Shown here piece by piece: positions 21,883-27,795 of a stretch of DNA of 27,795 nt. The notes below the pieces were generated by a model. That model was not told where the DNA came from, made no database searches, and saw only the letters and a program-made list of their open reading frames with translations. Within the stretch, counting starts at the first letter, position 1. Every line of letters starts with the position of its first letter. The translations under genes and the position numbers were made by a program. Source of the stretch: JBHENN01 sp046262015 (GTDB lineage: Bacteria; Actinomycetota; CADDZG01; WHSQ01); assembly GCA_046262015.1 (NCBI GenBank), contig JBHENN010000118.1, forward strand, positions 1 through 27,795, written 5' to 3'.

Positions 21883-22803
21883 CTAGCAGGTCTCGTCGCA
21901 GGGGTAGATCTCGAGCGCGTCCTCCAGCGTCATCTGCGAGGGGTCCTCGGCCTCGACGCCGGTGTGCTGCCCGACCCAGTTCTCGTACAGCCCGTCCCAG
22001 GTGCCGTCCTCGAACGACTCGTCGAGCACGCCGTCGACGAACTCCTTGAACTCGGTGTCGCCGTCGGGGATCCCGGCGCCGTACGGATCGGTCGTGAGCT
22101 CTTCGCCCACGAGCTTCAACGGGAACTCCTCGCCCGACTGGATCACCATGCCGGTGAGGATCACGTCGTCGGTCGACACCGCATCGACGGCGCCGTTCTG
22201 GACCAGTGCCAAGCAGTCACCGTAGGCGTCCACGAGCTTGAGGTCGGCCTCCGGGGCTTCCTCGGGGATCAACGCCTCGTAGGTCGAACCGCGCGCCGTG
22301 CAGACCTTCCTGCCGGCGAGGTCGGCGACGCTGGCGATGTCGGAGTCCTCCGGGACGAGGATGCGGCCGTGCGCGATGTAGTAGGGCCGCGAGAAGTCGA
22401 TCTCCGCGTCGCGATCGGTGGTGATCGTCATGGTCGACAGGATCAGGTCGGCCTTGCCCGAGGTGAGATAGGGGATCCGGTTATCCGAGATCGCCTCGAT
22501 GAACTTCGGCTCGACCCCGAGTTTCTCGGCGATCAGCTTGCCGAGGTCGACATCGAAGCCCTCGACCTCGTTCGTCTGCGGGTTCTTGAAGCCGAACGGA
22601 GGCACGTCGAACTTGACGCCGATGACGACCTCGCCTTTCTCCTGCAGCTCGGCCATAGTGGTGCCGGCCTCGAACTCCTGGGTCTCCTCGTCGCCGCCCC
22701 CGGGACCGGTGGGCGTCTCCTCCTCGCCTCCGCACGCCGCGCCCACGAGGGCCACGACCGCCACCAGCGCGACGAGCCAGCGCCACCTCTGAACGTTCCT
22801 CAT
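21883..22803 (-). CDS. polar amino-acid ABC transporter substrate-binding lipoprotein
   Basis: A 306-residue lipoprotein: MRNVQRWRW, a hydrophobic core, and lipobox VGAAC (C22) followed by a low-complexity GGEEETPTGPGGG linker. The binding fold is canonical: VVIGVKFDVPPFGFKNP, VEGFDVDLGKLIAEKLGVEPKFIEA, NRIPYLTSGKADLILSTMTITTDRDAEIDFSRPYYI (the full ligand-arginine motif), and DAVSTDDVILTGM. This pattern fits glutamate/glutamine/aspartate-type ligands, though the ligand is not proven. An ATG 19 codons upstream is possible, but AAAGGGG six bases before 22803 and the signal peptide set this start. A hairpin lies just upstream. Confidence 0.92.
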   Translation of the reverse strand: MRNVQRWRWLVALVAVVALVGAACGGEEETPTGPGGGDEETQEFEAGTTMAELQEKGEVVIGVKFDVPPFGFKNPQTNEVEGFDVDLGKLIAEKLGVEPKFIEAISDNRIPYLTSGKADLILSTMTITTDRDAEIDFSRPYYIAHGRILVPEDSDIASVADLAGRKVCTARGSTYEALIPEEAPEADLKLVDAYGDCLALVQNGAVDAVSTDDVILTGMVIQSGEEFPLKLVGEELTTDPYGAGIPDGDTEFKEFVDGVLDESFEDGTWDGLYENWVGQHTGVEAEDPSQMTLEDALEIYPCDETC

Positions 22804-22817
22804 CCGAACCCCTTTCT

Positions 22818-22836
22818 GAACCGCACGGTGCGGTTC
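22818..22836 (-). promoter_or_regulatory. hairpin/operator in the leader of the binding-protein gene
   Basis: GAACCGCA (22818-22825) and TGCGGTTC (22829-22836) are perfect arms around three bases, between the ATPase stop and the binding-protein ribosome site. It could cap and stabilise the binding-protein message, giving excess binding protein over ATPase as seen in many ABC operons, or it could act as an operator. Confidence 0.5.
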
Positions 22837-22863
22837 GGTGTCTCTACCTGCGCCCTGCATCTA

Positions 22864-23619
22864 TCAGTGATGGAGGATCTTGTCCACGAACTCCTTCGCT
22901 CGGTCGCTCTTCGCCGCGGTGAAGAACTCGTCGGGCGGAGCCTCTTCGACGATCCGGCCCTCGTCGATGAACACGATGCGGTCGCACACCTCGCGCGCGA
23001 ACCCCATCTCGTGCGTGACGACCACCATCGTCATCCCCTCCCTGGCGAGGTCGCGCATCACATCGAGCACCTCCCGGATCATCTCCGGGTCGAGGGCGGA
23101 CGTCGGCTCGTCGAAGAGCATGACCTTCGGCTCCATGGCGAGAGCGCGCGCGATCGCTACGCGCTGCTGCTGGCCGCCCGAGAGATCCGCCGGATAGTCG
23201 TCGGCTTTCTGCGGGATCCCGACGCGCTCGAGCAGCTTGCGCGCTCGTTCTTCGGCGGCGCCGGCGGACAACCCTTTCACCTCGGTGGGCCCCAGGGTGA
23301 TGTTCTCGAGCACGGTCTTGTGCGCGAACAGGTTGAACGACTGGAAGACCATCCCGATGTCGGCGCGCAGGGCATAGATCCCCTTGCCGGCCTTGGGGAT
23401 CGACCGGCCGTCGAACCGGATGTCTCCGGAGTCGATCGTCTCGAGGCCGTTGATGCATCGCAGCAACGTCGACTTGCCCGAGCCGGAAGGCCCGGCCACC
23501 ACGATCGCCTCTCCCTTGTCGATGAAGAGGTCGATGTCGTCGAGGACGACGTTGGACCCGAAGCTCTTGCGGATCTTCTCCATCTCGACCAGATGGCCGT
23601 TACCCCGTGGGTCCCCCAT
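22864..23619 (-). CDS. polar amino-acid ABC transporter ATP-binding protein (GlnQ/HisP type)
   Basis: A 251-residue ATPase with Walker A AGPSGSGKST, Q-loop MVFQSFNLFAHKTVLENITLGP (the amino-acid-family version), signature LSGGQQQR, Walker B VMLFDEPTSALDPE and H-loop VVVTHEM. It energises uptake by the two permeases downstream. It is the promoter-proximal gene of the leftward operon. Residues before VEMEKIRKSFG are a short non-conserved extension; an internal ATG at 23583 would trim too much of the first strand, so the longer start is kept. Confidence 0.95.
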   Translation of the reverse strand: MGDPRGNGHLVEMEKIRKSFGSNVVLDDIDLFIDKGEAIVVAGPSGSGKSTLLRCINGLETIDSGDIRFDGRSIPKAGKGIYALRADIGMVFQSFNLFAHKTVLENITLGPTEVKGLSAGAAEERARKLLERVGIPQKADDYPADLSGGQQQRVAIARALAMEPKVMLFDEPTSALDPEMIREVLDVMRDLAREGMTMVVVTHEMGFAREVCDRIVFIDEGRIVEEAPPDEFFTAAKSDRAKEFVDKILHH

Positions 23620-23627
23620 TGGGCTGG

Positions 23628-23633
23628 AGTCTA
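23628..23633 (-). promoter_or_regulatory. candidate -10 (TAGACT) for the ABC transporter operon
   Basis: TAGACT on the minus strand ends eight bases before the ATG at 23619, with no Shine-Dalgarno. It lies in the 45-base gap after the ribbon-helix-helix gene. Confidence 0.35.
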
Positions 23634-23664
23634 CAGAGGTGCCGCCCCCGGCCGCAGGGTGTGG

Positions 23665-23937
23665 CTAGAGATACCCGAGGGATTGCAGCCGGCGCCGGAT
23701 CGCCTCGATCTCTTCGGGCGAGAGCGGGTCGACGTCCACGGGCTCGCCCGGGGCGCCCGTGGGCTTGACCGGCCCCCGCCCCGTGGCACCGTGGTGCGAG
23801 ACCAGGTCTCGCAGCACGTAGACCGCGAACTCCGTGACCGAGTGGAACCCGGATCCCTGGATCACCTGCTTGAGCTGGTCGTAGAGCGGACGAGGGATCT
23901 TCAGCGTGACGCTCGTCTCGGGGCCCTCCTTGGTCAT
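23665..23937 (-). CDS. ribbon-helix-helix (CopG/Arc-type) regulator
   Basis: A 90-residue protein. Residues 8-48 fit a ribbon-helix-helix unit: strand ETSVTLKIP, helix PLYDQLKQVIQGSG, turn, helix HSVTEFAVYVLRDLVSHHG. Dimers of this fold place paired strands in the DNA major groove. The C-terminal half is a proline/glycine linker and a short acidic-basic helix, LSPEEIEAIRRRLQSLGYL. Its ATG overlaps the transporter stop (ATGA), so it is made with the transporter. A set of ACACT half-sites lies at the transporter promoter, so autoregulation of the pair is a reasonable hypothesis. It is not an evident antitoxin, as no toxin follows. Confidence 0.75.
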   Translation of the reverse strand: MTKEGPETSVTLKIPRPLYDQLKQVIQGSGFHSVTEFAVYVLRDLVSHHGATGRGPVKPTGAPGEPVDVDPLSPEEIEAIRRRLQSLGYL

Positions 23938-25121
23938 CCTGCGGCCTCCGGGAGCGCGAGGCCCGCGGTGACGATGATCGCGATCGGGACGAGGAAGAGG
24001 CCGACGGTGAAGACGGCGAGCCGCGGGCGGCTGCGGACGACCTTTCGCTGGAACCGGAACACGCCCGTCCTGATCTGGGGATAGAAGAAAACCAGCAGCA
24101 GGACGCTGATCAAGGTCGCGGCGATGACCTGTGCCAGCACGATGCGGACGGCCGCCGGCGAGTGCAACGCGAGGCCCGCAAGCATCGTGTCCCCGAGGGT
24201 CGTGATGTTCGCGCCCATGATGTACGGAAGGATGTCCTCCCGCTTGGCGAATCGCTTCGCCACGAGCGGCACGAGGACCGTGAGGGCGACCGACACCGAC
24301 ATCGTGACGAGAGCGACGAGGCAACCGAAGCCGAACATCGGCCACTTCCGGCGCAGCCAGCCGAGGCGCTCCTCGCCGATGGCTCGTTCGTCGAGCGTCG
24401 GCACCACCACGTCGATCAGCTTGAAGGACACGAGCAGCACGCCCAGGCCGGCGAGGAACACGAGCGCTCCGGGGAGACCCTCCAGGCGCGCCAAGAGGCT
24501 CCCGTACAACAGGTCGAGCAGGTCCGAGAACTGGTGGGGGAACTGCAGATCGAGGGACTGGAAGGGTGGCCACTTGAGGATCGCGTAGCCGAGGAAAGCC
24601 GAGGGTACGTACACCATCGCGGTGGTGGACAGGGCCATCACGGCGGTCGAGACCGGCTTGCGCCGCTCGCCCTCCCCTCCGCGCAGGGCGTAGATGGATG
24701 CCACTACCAGGACCACGAAGGCCGCGCCGAGGCGAGAGCCGGTGAGCATCGTGAAGCCCTGGATCTCGGTGAAATGGGCCTGCCCCGCGGCAGCCGCTTC
24801 TTCCCCCGCCTTTACCAGGGTCAGCGCCGTCGCGGCAACCGGCGAGCCCGTGAGCACGAACAGGGGGCCGAGCCAGCCCAGGCCGAGGGTCGACCCCGCG
24901 TTGCGGACCAGGAACCCGCCGGTCTGGAGGATGTCGAGGTCCCGGGCCCCGGTCTTCATGACCTGGAGCGCACCCACGAACACGAACAGCGCGCCGAGGA
25001 ACCGCACCGTCGTCCACGCGATGCGCGCTGCACGCGGCCCTTCCGTCGGGTGGGGGCCGGCGCCCTCGGTCGGTGGGGGCGCCCCGGCCCTCGCTGGCGG
25101 GGTCGCCCGGGAGGCGTCCAT
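23934..25121 (-). CDS. Na/Pi-cotransporter-like membrane protein
   Basis: A 395-residue integral membrane protein with roughly eight to nine hydrophobic segments and a disordered Pro/Ala/Gly N-terminus of about 35 residues. LTGSPVAATALTLVKAGEEA in the first half and GANITTLGDTMLAGLALHSPAAVRI in the second half resemble the two inverted-repeat substrate motifs of NptA/PF02690-type sodium/phosphate carriers. The first copy lacks the usual QSSS run, so phosphate specificity is unsure. The ATG is followed closely upstream by TATAAG and an inverted repeat. Reading further upstream in this frame gives a long open stretch that overlaps the amidase gene on the other strand; I regard it as non-coding. 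It is co-translated with the ribbon-helix-helix protein. Confidence 0.7.
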   Translation of the reverse strand: MDASRATPPARAGAPPPTEGAGPHPTEGPRAARIAWTTVRFLGALFVFVGALQVMKTGARDLDILQTGGFLVRNAGSTLGLGWLGPLFVLTGSPVAATALTLVKAGEEAAAAGQAHFTEIQGFTMLTGSRLGAAFVVLVVASIYALRGGEGERRKPVSTAVMALSTTAMVYVPSAFLGYAILKWPPFQSLDLQFPHQFSDLLDLLYGSLLARLEGLPGALVFLAGLGVLLVSFKLIDVVVPTLDERAIGEERLGWLRRKWPMFGFGCLVALVTMSVSVALTVLVPLVAKRFAKREDILPYIMGANITTLGDTMLAGLALHSPAAVRIVLAQVIAATLISVLLLVFFYPQIRTGVFRFQRKVVRSRPRLAVFTVGLFLVPIAIIVTAGLALPEAAG

Positions 25122-25127
25122 CCCACT

Positions 25128-25163
25128 CTTATAACACTCCGATAGGAGTGTCGGCGTGACACT
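25128..25163 (-). promoter_or_regulatory. promoter -10 and overlapping ACACT operator for the transporter/RHH operon
   Basis: On the minus strand TATAAG (25133-25128) ends six bases before the transporter ATG. Directly beside it, in the + orientation, ACACTCC-GATA-GGAGTGT (25134-25151) is a perfect 7-4-7 inverted repeat, and AGTGTC-GGCGT-GACACT (25147-25163) is a second 6-5-6 repeat sharing its right arm. Three ACACT/AGTGT half-sites are thus 12-13 bases apart, where they would cover the promoter spacer and -35. Confidence 0.55.
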
Positions 25164-25209
25164 AGAGGTGGACGACCCGACGTCCATCGGTGGCCAGCGC
25201 GAAAAGGGG

Positions 25210-25238
25210 GTGACGTGAGGCCGGAGCTTGGATACCTT
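25210..25238 (+). promoter_or_regulatory. candidate promoter for the secreted amidase gene
   Basis: GTGACG (25210-25215), a 17-base spacer and TACCTT (25233-25238) precede the ATG at 25248 by nine bases. This would give a leaderless or nearly leaderless transcript. The alternative is translation from the GTG at 25215 behind AAGGGGG, so either the promoter or the longer start is right, not both. Confidence 0.35.
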
Positions 25239-25247
25239 TGCCCGTCC

Positions 25248-26972
25248 ATGAAACCTTCGACCCTCGCGCGCCTCGCCGCGGTCGTGCTGACCCTCACGGC
25301 AACCCTCGTCCCCGCCCTCGCCGCCCCCACCCGCTCGATCTCGGTCCCCGAGACGCTCCACGGTCGGGCCCACGCGCTGCGGGGCGAGACGACCAAGCTG
25401 GGTTTCCCGGCGACCCACATCGGGTTCCGGTGGAGCGGAGGGGAGGGCTCGGGCGTGCGCTACCGCACGATCGATGCTGCCGGGGCGCGGTCGAGGTGGC
25501 GGCGGGCCACCGAAGCCCACGACCTCGAGCACGGCGCGTGGCACTACTCCGCGGTGCTGTCGGTCGGCCGCCCTACGGCGGTTCAGTGGGAGCGGGTGGG
25601 GGCGCCGGGCGCATACGTCGTGGGGACCGTGACCCTGGACTACCTGAACACGGTGGACGGCCCGCGGCGAACGGTCGAAGTGCCCGCGCTGGCGGAGGCC
25701 GCGACGAGGACGCCGGACATCGTCACGCGCGCCGAATGGGGCGCGGACGAGTCGATCAAGCGGACCAGCGGGAGCTGCCGCCGCCGTTTCTACCCGGTGC
25801 AGCAGCTGTTCGTGCATCACACCGCCGGCAGCAACTTCGAGACGAAGCCCAAGGCGACGATGCGAGCGATCTACTACTTCCATACCGTGACGCGCGGGTG
25901 GTGCGACGTCGGCTACAACTTCGTCATCGGGCCCGACGGCACGATCTTCGAGGGCCGCTGGGCGCGCTCGTATGGGCCGTGGGAGACACACACCTCGGAG
26001 AGCCGGTCGGGCAACGCGGTCGCCGGCGCCCACGTCGCGGGCTACAACTCGGGCAGCGTCGGCGTCAGCATGATGGGCAACTTCTCGAACGTAGAACTGC
26101 CGCCACCGGCGCGTCGATCGCTTGCCGAGCTGCTGGCGTGGGAAGCTGACCGTCACGGCCTGAAGCCCACCGGCACGCACACCTACCGGAACCCGGAGTC
26201 GGGCCAGACGCGCAGGCTGCCCTACATCGCAGGCCACCGGGACGCGGGGTCTACCGACTGTCCCGGAGGGATCCTCTACGCGCAGCTGCCGGATGTCCGC
26301 CGCGACGCCGCGGCGGTCATGGGAGCCGGGAAGTCGAGCACCGGTCTGACGTTGTCCGCGTCCGAGCTCAAGCCGTCCTACGGCGAGACGGTGACCCTGA
26401 CGGGCATGTTGACCGGCGAGGGGGGGCTGCCGATGGCAGCTCGTCCGATCACGCTCTACGGGCGTGGTCCCGACAAGGTCTGGTTCGCGGCTGCGACGGC
26501 GACGACCGGACACGACGGAAGCTTCTCGGTCGTGGTCGGTCCGCAGGTCAACACGCGCTACGTCGCGTTCTTCAGCGGCGACGACGCGATGTGGGGATCG
26601 CAGAGCGATCTCGTGCGCATCAAGGTAAAGCCGGAGGTGACGATCGCGGCGGAGGGGGGGACCGTGGATCCGTTCACCGGTGCGTCCCATCACCCGTCCG
26701 GTACCGCGACGGTCTATCTCTCGGGGACGGTCACGCCCGACCATCGCGGCGACCCCATCGTGGTGGCGGTGTTCGAGCGAGCCTTGGACGGCACGCTCGA
26801 GCTGGTGGTGAAGCACAAGATGCGCCTCGGCACCGGCAGCACCTACCGTTACGGCTTCCCGGTGCCCGAGCCGCGCTCCGACCAGACGTTCCAGGCGGAG
26901 ACCCGCTTCGTGCCCGACGACGACCACGCCTGGTCGGTCAGCCCCCGCATCACCTTCACGATCGACCCGTGA
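25248..26972 (+). CDS. secreted PGRP/N-acetylmuramoyl-L-alanine amidase-domain protein with Ig-like tail
   Basis: A 574-residue exported protein. The signal peptide is MKPSTLARLAAVVLTLTATL..ALA, likely cut near residue 26. Residues 30-150 form a beta-rich N-terminal region, and 155-360 a peptidoglycan-recognition/amidase_2 domain: RAEWGADES, VHHTAG (zinc histidine about 190), YNFVIGPDGTIFEGR (Y223), and GHRDAGSTDCPG (H330, C338), a complete zinc set, so it should cleave the amide between muramic acid and the peptide. The last 200 residues (GLTLSASELKPSYGETVTLTG...) look like Ig-like or beta-sandwich repeats, possibly for wall binding. A GTG at 25215 with a good ribosome site could add 11 residues. 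Confidence 0.87.
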   Translation: MKPSTLARLAAVVLTLTATLVPALAAPTRSISVPETLHGRAHALRGETTKLGFPATHIGFRWSGGEGSGVRYRTIDAAGARSRWRRATEAHDLEHGAWHYSAVLSVGRPTAVQWERVGAPGAYVVGTVTLDYLNTVDGPRRTVEVPALAEAATRTPDIVTRAEWGADESIKRTSGSCRRRFYPVQQLFVHHTAGSNFETKPKATMRAIYYFHTVTRGWCDVGYNFVIGPDGTIFEGRWARSYGPWETHTSESRSGNAVAGAHVAGYNSGSVGVSMMGNFSNVELPPPARRSLAELLAWEADRHGLKPTGTHTYRNPESGQTRRLPYIAGHRDAGSTDCPGGILYAQLPDVRRDAAAVMGAGKSSTGLTLSASELKPSYGETVTLTGMLTGEGGLPMAARPITLYGRGPDKVWFAAATATTGHDGSFSVVVGPQVNTRYVAFFSGDDAMWGSQSDLVRIKVKPEVTIAAEGGTVDPFTGASHHPSGTATVYLSGTVTPDHRGDPIVVAVFERALDGTLELVVKHKMRLGTGSTYRYGFPVPEPRSDQTFQAETRFVPDDDHAWSVSPRITFTIDP

Positions 26973-26976
26973 GGGC

Positions 26977-26993
26977 CGCGGCCTGCGGCCGCG
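26977..26993 (+). terminator. GC hairpin between convergent genes
   Basis: CGCGGCC-TGC-GGCCGCG is a perfect 7-3-7 hairpin, four bases after the amidase stop and 16 before the end of the CAP-domain gene. It has no T run on either side; probably a bidirectional terminator or simple mRNA end. Confidence 0.45.
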
Positions 26994-27009
26994 TGGGGGA
27001 GAGACGAGA

Positions 27010-27513
27010 TCAGCAGTTCGGCATGTTGAGGGTGGTCCCCGGGTTGCGCGTCGACTCGAACTGAACCGTCACCCACATGCGACCGTCCTTCTTGATGACG
27101 TCGACGCCCACGTGCCTGAAGGTCGGCAGGACGATGTTCGCCCTGTGCAGAGGGGAATTCATGAACGCCGAGTGGAGGGACGACACGCTGCTGCCCACGC
27201 CCACGTTCTCCCCGAGCATGTTCCAGTTCGTCACGCGCCGCGCGAACTGTGCGTTCGAGGTGTGATAGAGCGTGTCGCTCGCCACCATCTCTTTGGTATG
27301 GACCTTGGCGGACTTCGACAGCTCCGGGTCGAGATGGAGCTTGCCGAGGAGAAGCCCCGAGCGCACGTTGTTGATCTTGTTCTTGAACTGTCGCTCCGCG
27401 TCCGAGAACTTGTAGCAGGGGTTGTCCCCCCCGCCCGCCACGGATGACGGGACCACGGCCGTCAGCAAGGCTGCGGTGGAACCCATGATCAAGAGCTTGC
27501 GGGACAGTTTCAC
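27010..27513 (-). CDS. secreted CAP (SCP/PR-1-like) domain protein
   Basis: A 167-residue exported protein. Signal peptide KLSRKLLIMGSTAALLTAVVPSSVAG, likely cut around residue 26. The CAP domain follows: a helix with N-x-x-R (NNVRSGL), LHLDPELSKSAKVHTKEM with the first histidine (72), LGENVG (100-105), FMNSPLHRANIV with the second histidine (123) and HVGV. Two cysteines (33 and the final residue 167) may form a disulfide. Bacterial CAP proteins are widely secreted; activity is mostly unknown. GGAGG four bases before the GTG at 27513 sets the start, rejecting an ATG 14 codons upstream. Confidence 0.85.
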   Translation of the reverse strand: MKLSRKLLIMGSTAALLTAVVPSSVAGGGDNPCYKFSDAERQFKNKINNVRSGLLLGKLHLDPELSKSAKVHTKEMVASDTLYHTSNAQFARRVTNWNMLGENVGVGSSVSSLHSAFMNSPLHRANIVLPTFRHVGVDVIKKDGRMWVTVQFESTRNPGTTLNMPNC

Positions 27514-27697
27514 GATGCCTCCAAGACTGGTCTGACCTACCCCTGTCCGCATCATCGACGCACGTCGCAGGGCGCTGTACCGAAATGGCGCGATCTGCGT
27601 AGATTGCTTAGACGCGGTCTGGGTGTCTTAGCCCCGAAGGCGATCGAACAGTCCACCCGACGACCGTTGTGGGCGCTATGTCCCACTACCTCCGGGC

Positions 27698-27727
27698 TTG
27701 GTCGGCCGTCTCGCGGGCGGATATACA
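27698..27727 (+). promoter_or_regulatory. candidate promoter for the gene at the right edge
   Basis: TTGGTC (27698-27703), an 18-base spacer and TATACA (27722-27727) stand six bases before the ATG at 27734. No ribosome site is present. The remaining 184 bases back to the CAP gene hold no gene I can support. Confidence 0.4.
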
Positions 27728-27733
27728 TGCGGG

Positions 27734-27795
27734 ATGAGCGGCGTCTCGGACCTGGGGGTCGGCGCGCTCGGGGCCGGGCTGACCGACGGGAGGCT
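27734..27795 (+). CDS. N-terminal fragment of a protein, possibly amidase-like (cut by the right edge)
   Basis: Twenty codons are visible, MSGVSDLGVGALGAGLTDGR and onward. The pattern D-L-x-x-G-A-L-x-x-G-x-L-T is reminiscent of the first helix of amidase-signature (GatA-type) enzymes, but 20 residues are too few to be sure. The frame is open to the end of the window and a promoter-like sequence precedes it. Confidence 0.4.
   Translation, partial: MSGVSDLGVGALGAGLTDGR

Noticed and set aside
23665..23937. Antitoxin of a type II toxin-antitoxin pair
   Set aside because: The RHH fold fits an antitoxin, but the partner is a multi-span transporter and no toxin-sized gene adjoins.
21823..24084. 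753-codon rightward open frame across the ABC operon
   Set aside because: Antisense to four genes with unmistakable ABC-transporter motifs; a GC-rich shadow.
25122..26927. Very long leftward open frame continuing upstream of the transporter start
   Set aside because: It is the antisense of the amidase gene, with composition typical of GC-rich shadows, and includes the operator region; the amidase strand has clear motifs.

Overview
The window looks like chromosomal DNA from an uncultured high-GC bacterium, most likely an actinomycetote. The evidence is strongly GC-biased codon use, frequent GTG starts, a Tat-exported MauA-like protein, a YajQ homologue, lipoproteins with 'GAAC/VAC'-type lipoboxes, and several start codons preceded at 6-9 nt by TANNNT hexamers with no Shine-Dalgarno, which suggests leaderless transcripts. 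I see no rRNA, tRNA, CRISPR array or insertion sequence, and no gene-free stretch longer than 300 bases.

Layout. (1) Positions 1-6128 hold a polysaccharide locus: a partial glycosyltransferase, two GT4-type enzymes, one GT2 enzyme, and an unusual 723-residue protein joining a nucleotidyltransferase-like head, a thymidylate-kinase-like P-loop domain and an aminoglycoside-phosphotransferase-like kinase. By eye this part is less GC-rich than the rest (not computed). (2) Positions 6173-10731 hold a divergent pair of operons resembling the maturation half of a methylamine dehydrogenase cluster. Leftward run MauD-like, MauA-like, a possible 25-residue membrane peptide and a five-segment membrane protein. 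Rightward run MauE-like, a secreted protein and a cytosolic phosphodiesterase. The MauA-like protein has ten cysteines but only one tryptophan, so it cannot carry the tryptophan tryptophylquinone cofactor, and no MauB or MauG is present. (3) Positions 10799-14385 hold a LURP-one/scramblase-like protein, a seven-repeat Kelch lipoprotein, a small membrane protein, LarE, a 21-residue hydrophobic peptide and a stand-alone Lrp ligand-binding domain.

(4) Positions 14482-17435 form an operon of acyl-CoA dehydrogenase, APH-type kinase and HAD hydrolase. These are the three domains that animals fuse in ACAD10, which points to catabolism of 4-hydroxy acids through a phosphorylated acyl-CoA. (5) An orphan AbiEi-N/DUF559 protein follows. 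(6) Positions 18567-23619, read leftward, carry a polar amino-acid ABC transporter (ATPase, binding protein, two permeases, a second divergent binding protein), then a single-domain response regulator and YajQ. (7) Positions 23665-25163 hold a Na/Pi-cotransporter-like protein, a ribbon-helix-helix protein overlapping its end, and a multi-half-site operator at the promoter. (8) The right end carries a secreted PGRP/amidase with Ig-like tail, a convergent CAP-domain secreted protein, and the first codons of a further gene.

The strongest candidates for something undescribed are the TTQ-less MauA/MauD/MauE cluster, the NTase-TMK-APH fusion, the split ACAD10 operon and the RHH-controlled transporter. 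All family assignments are from reading sequence motifs; no database search was possible.
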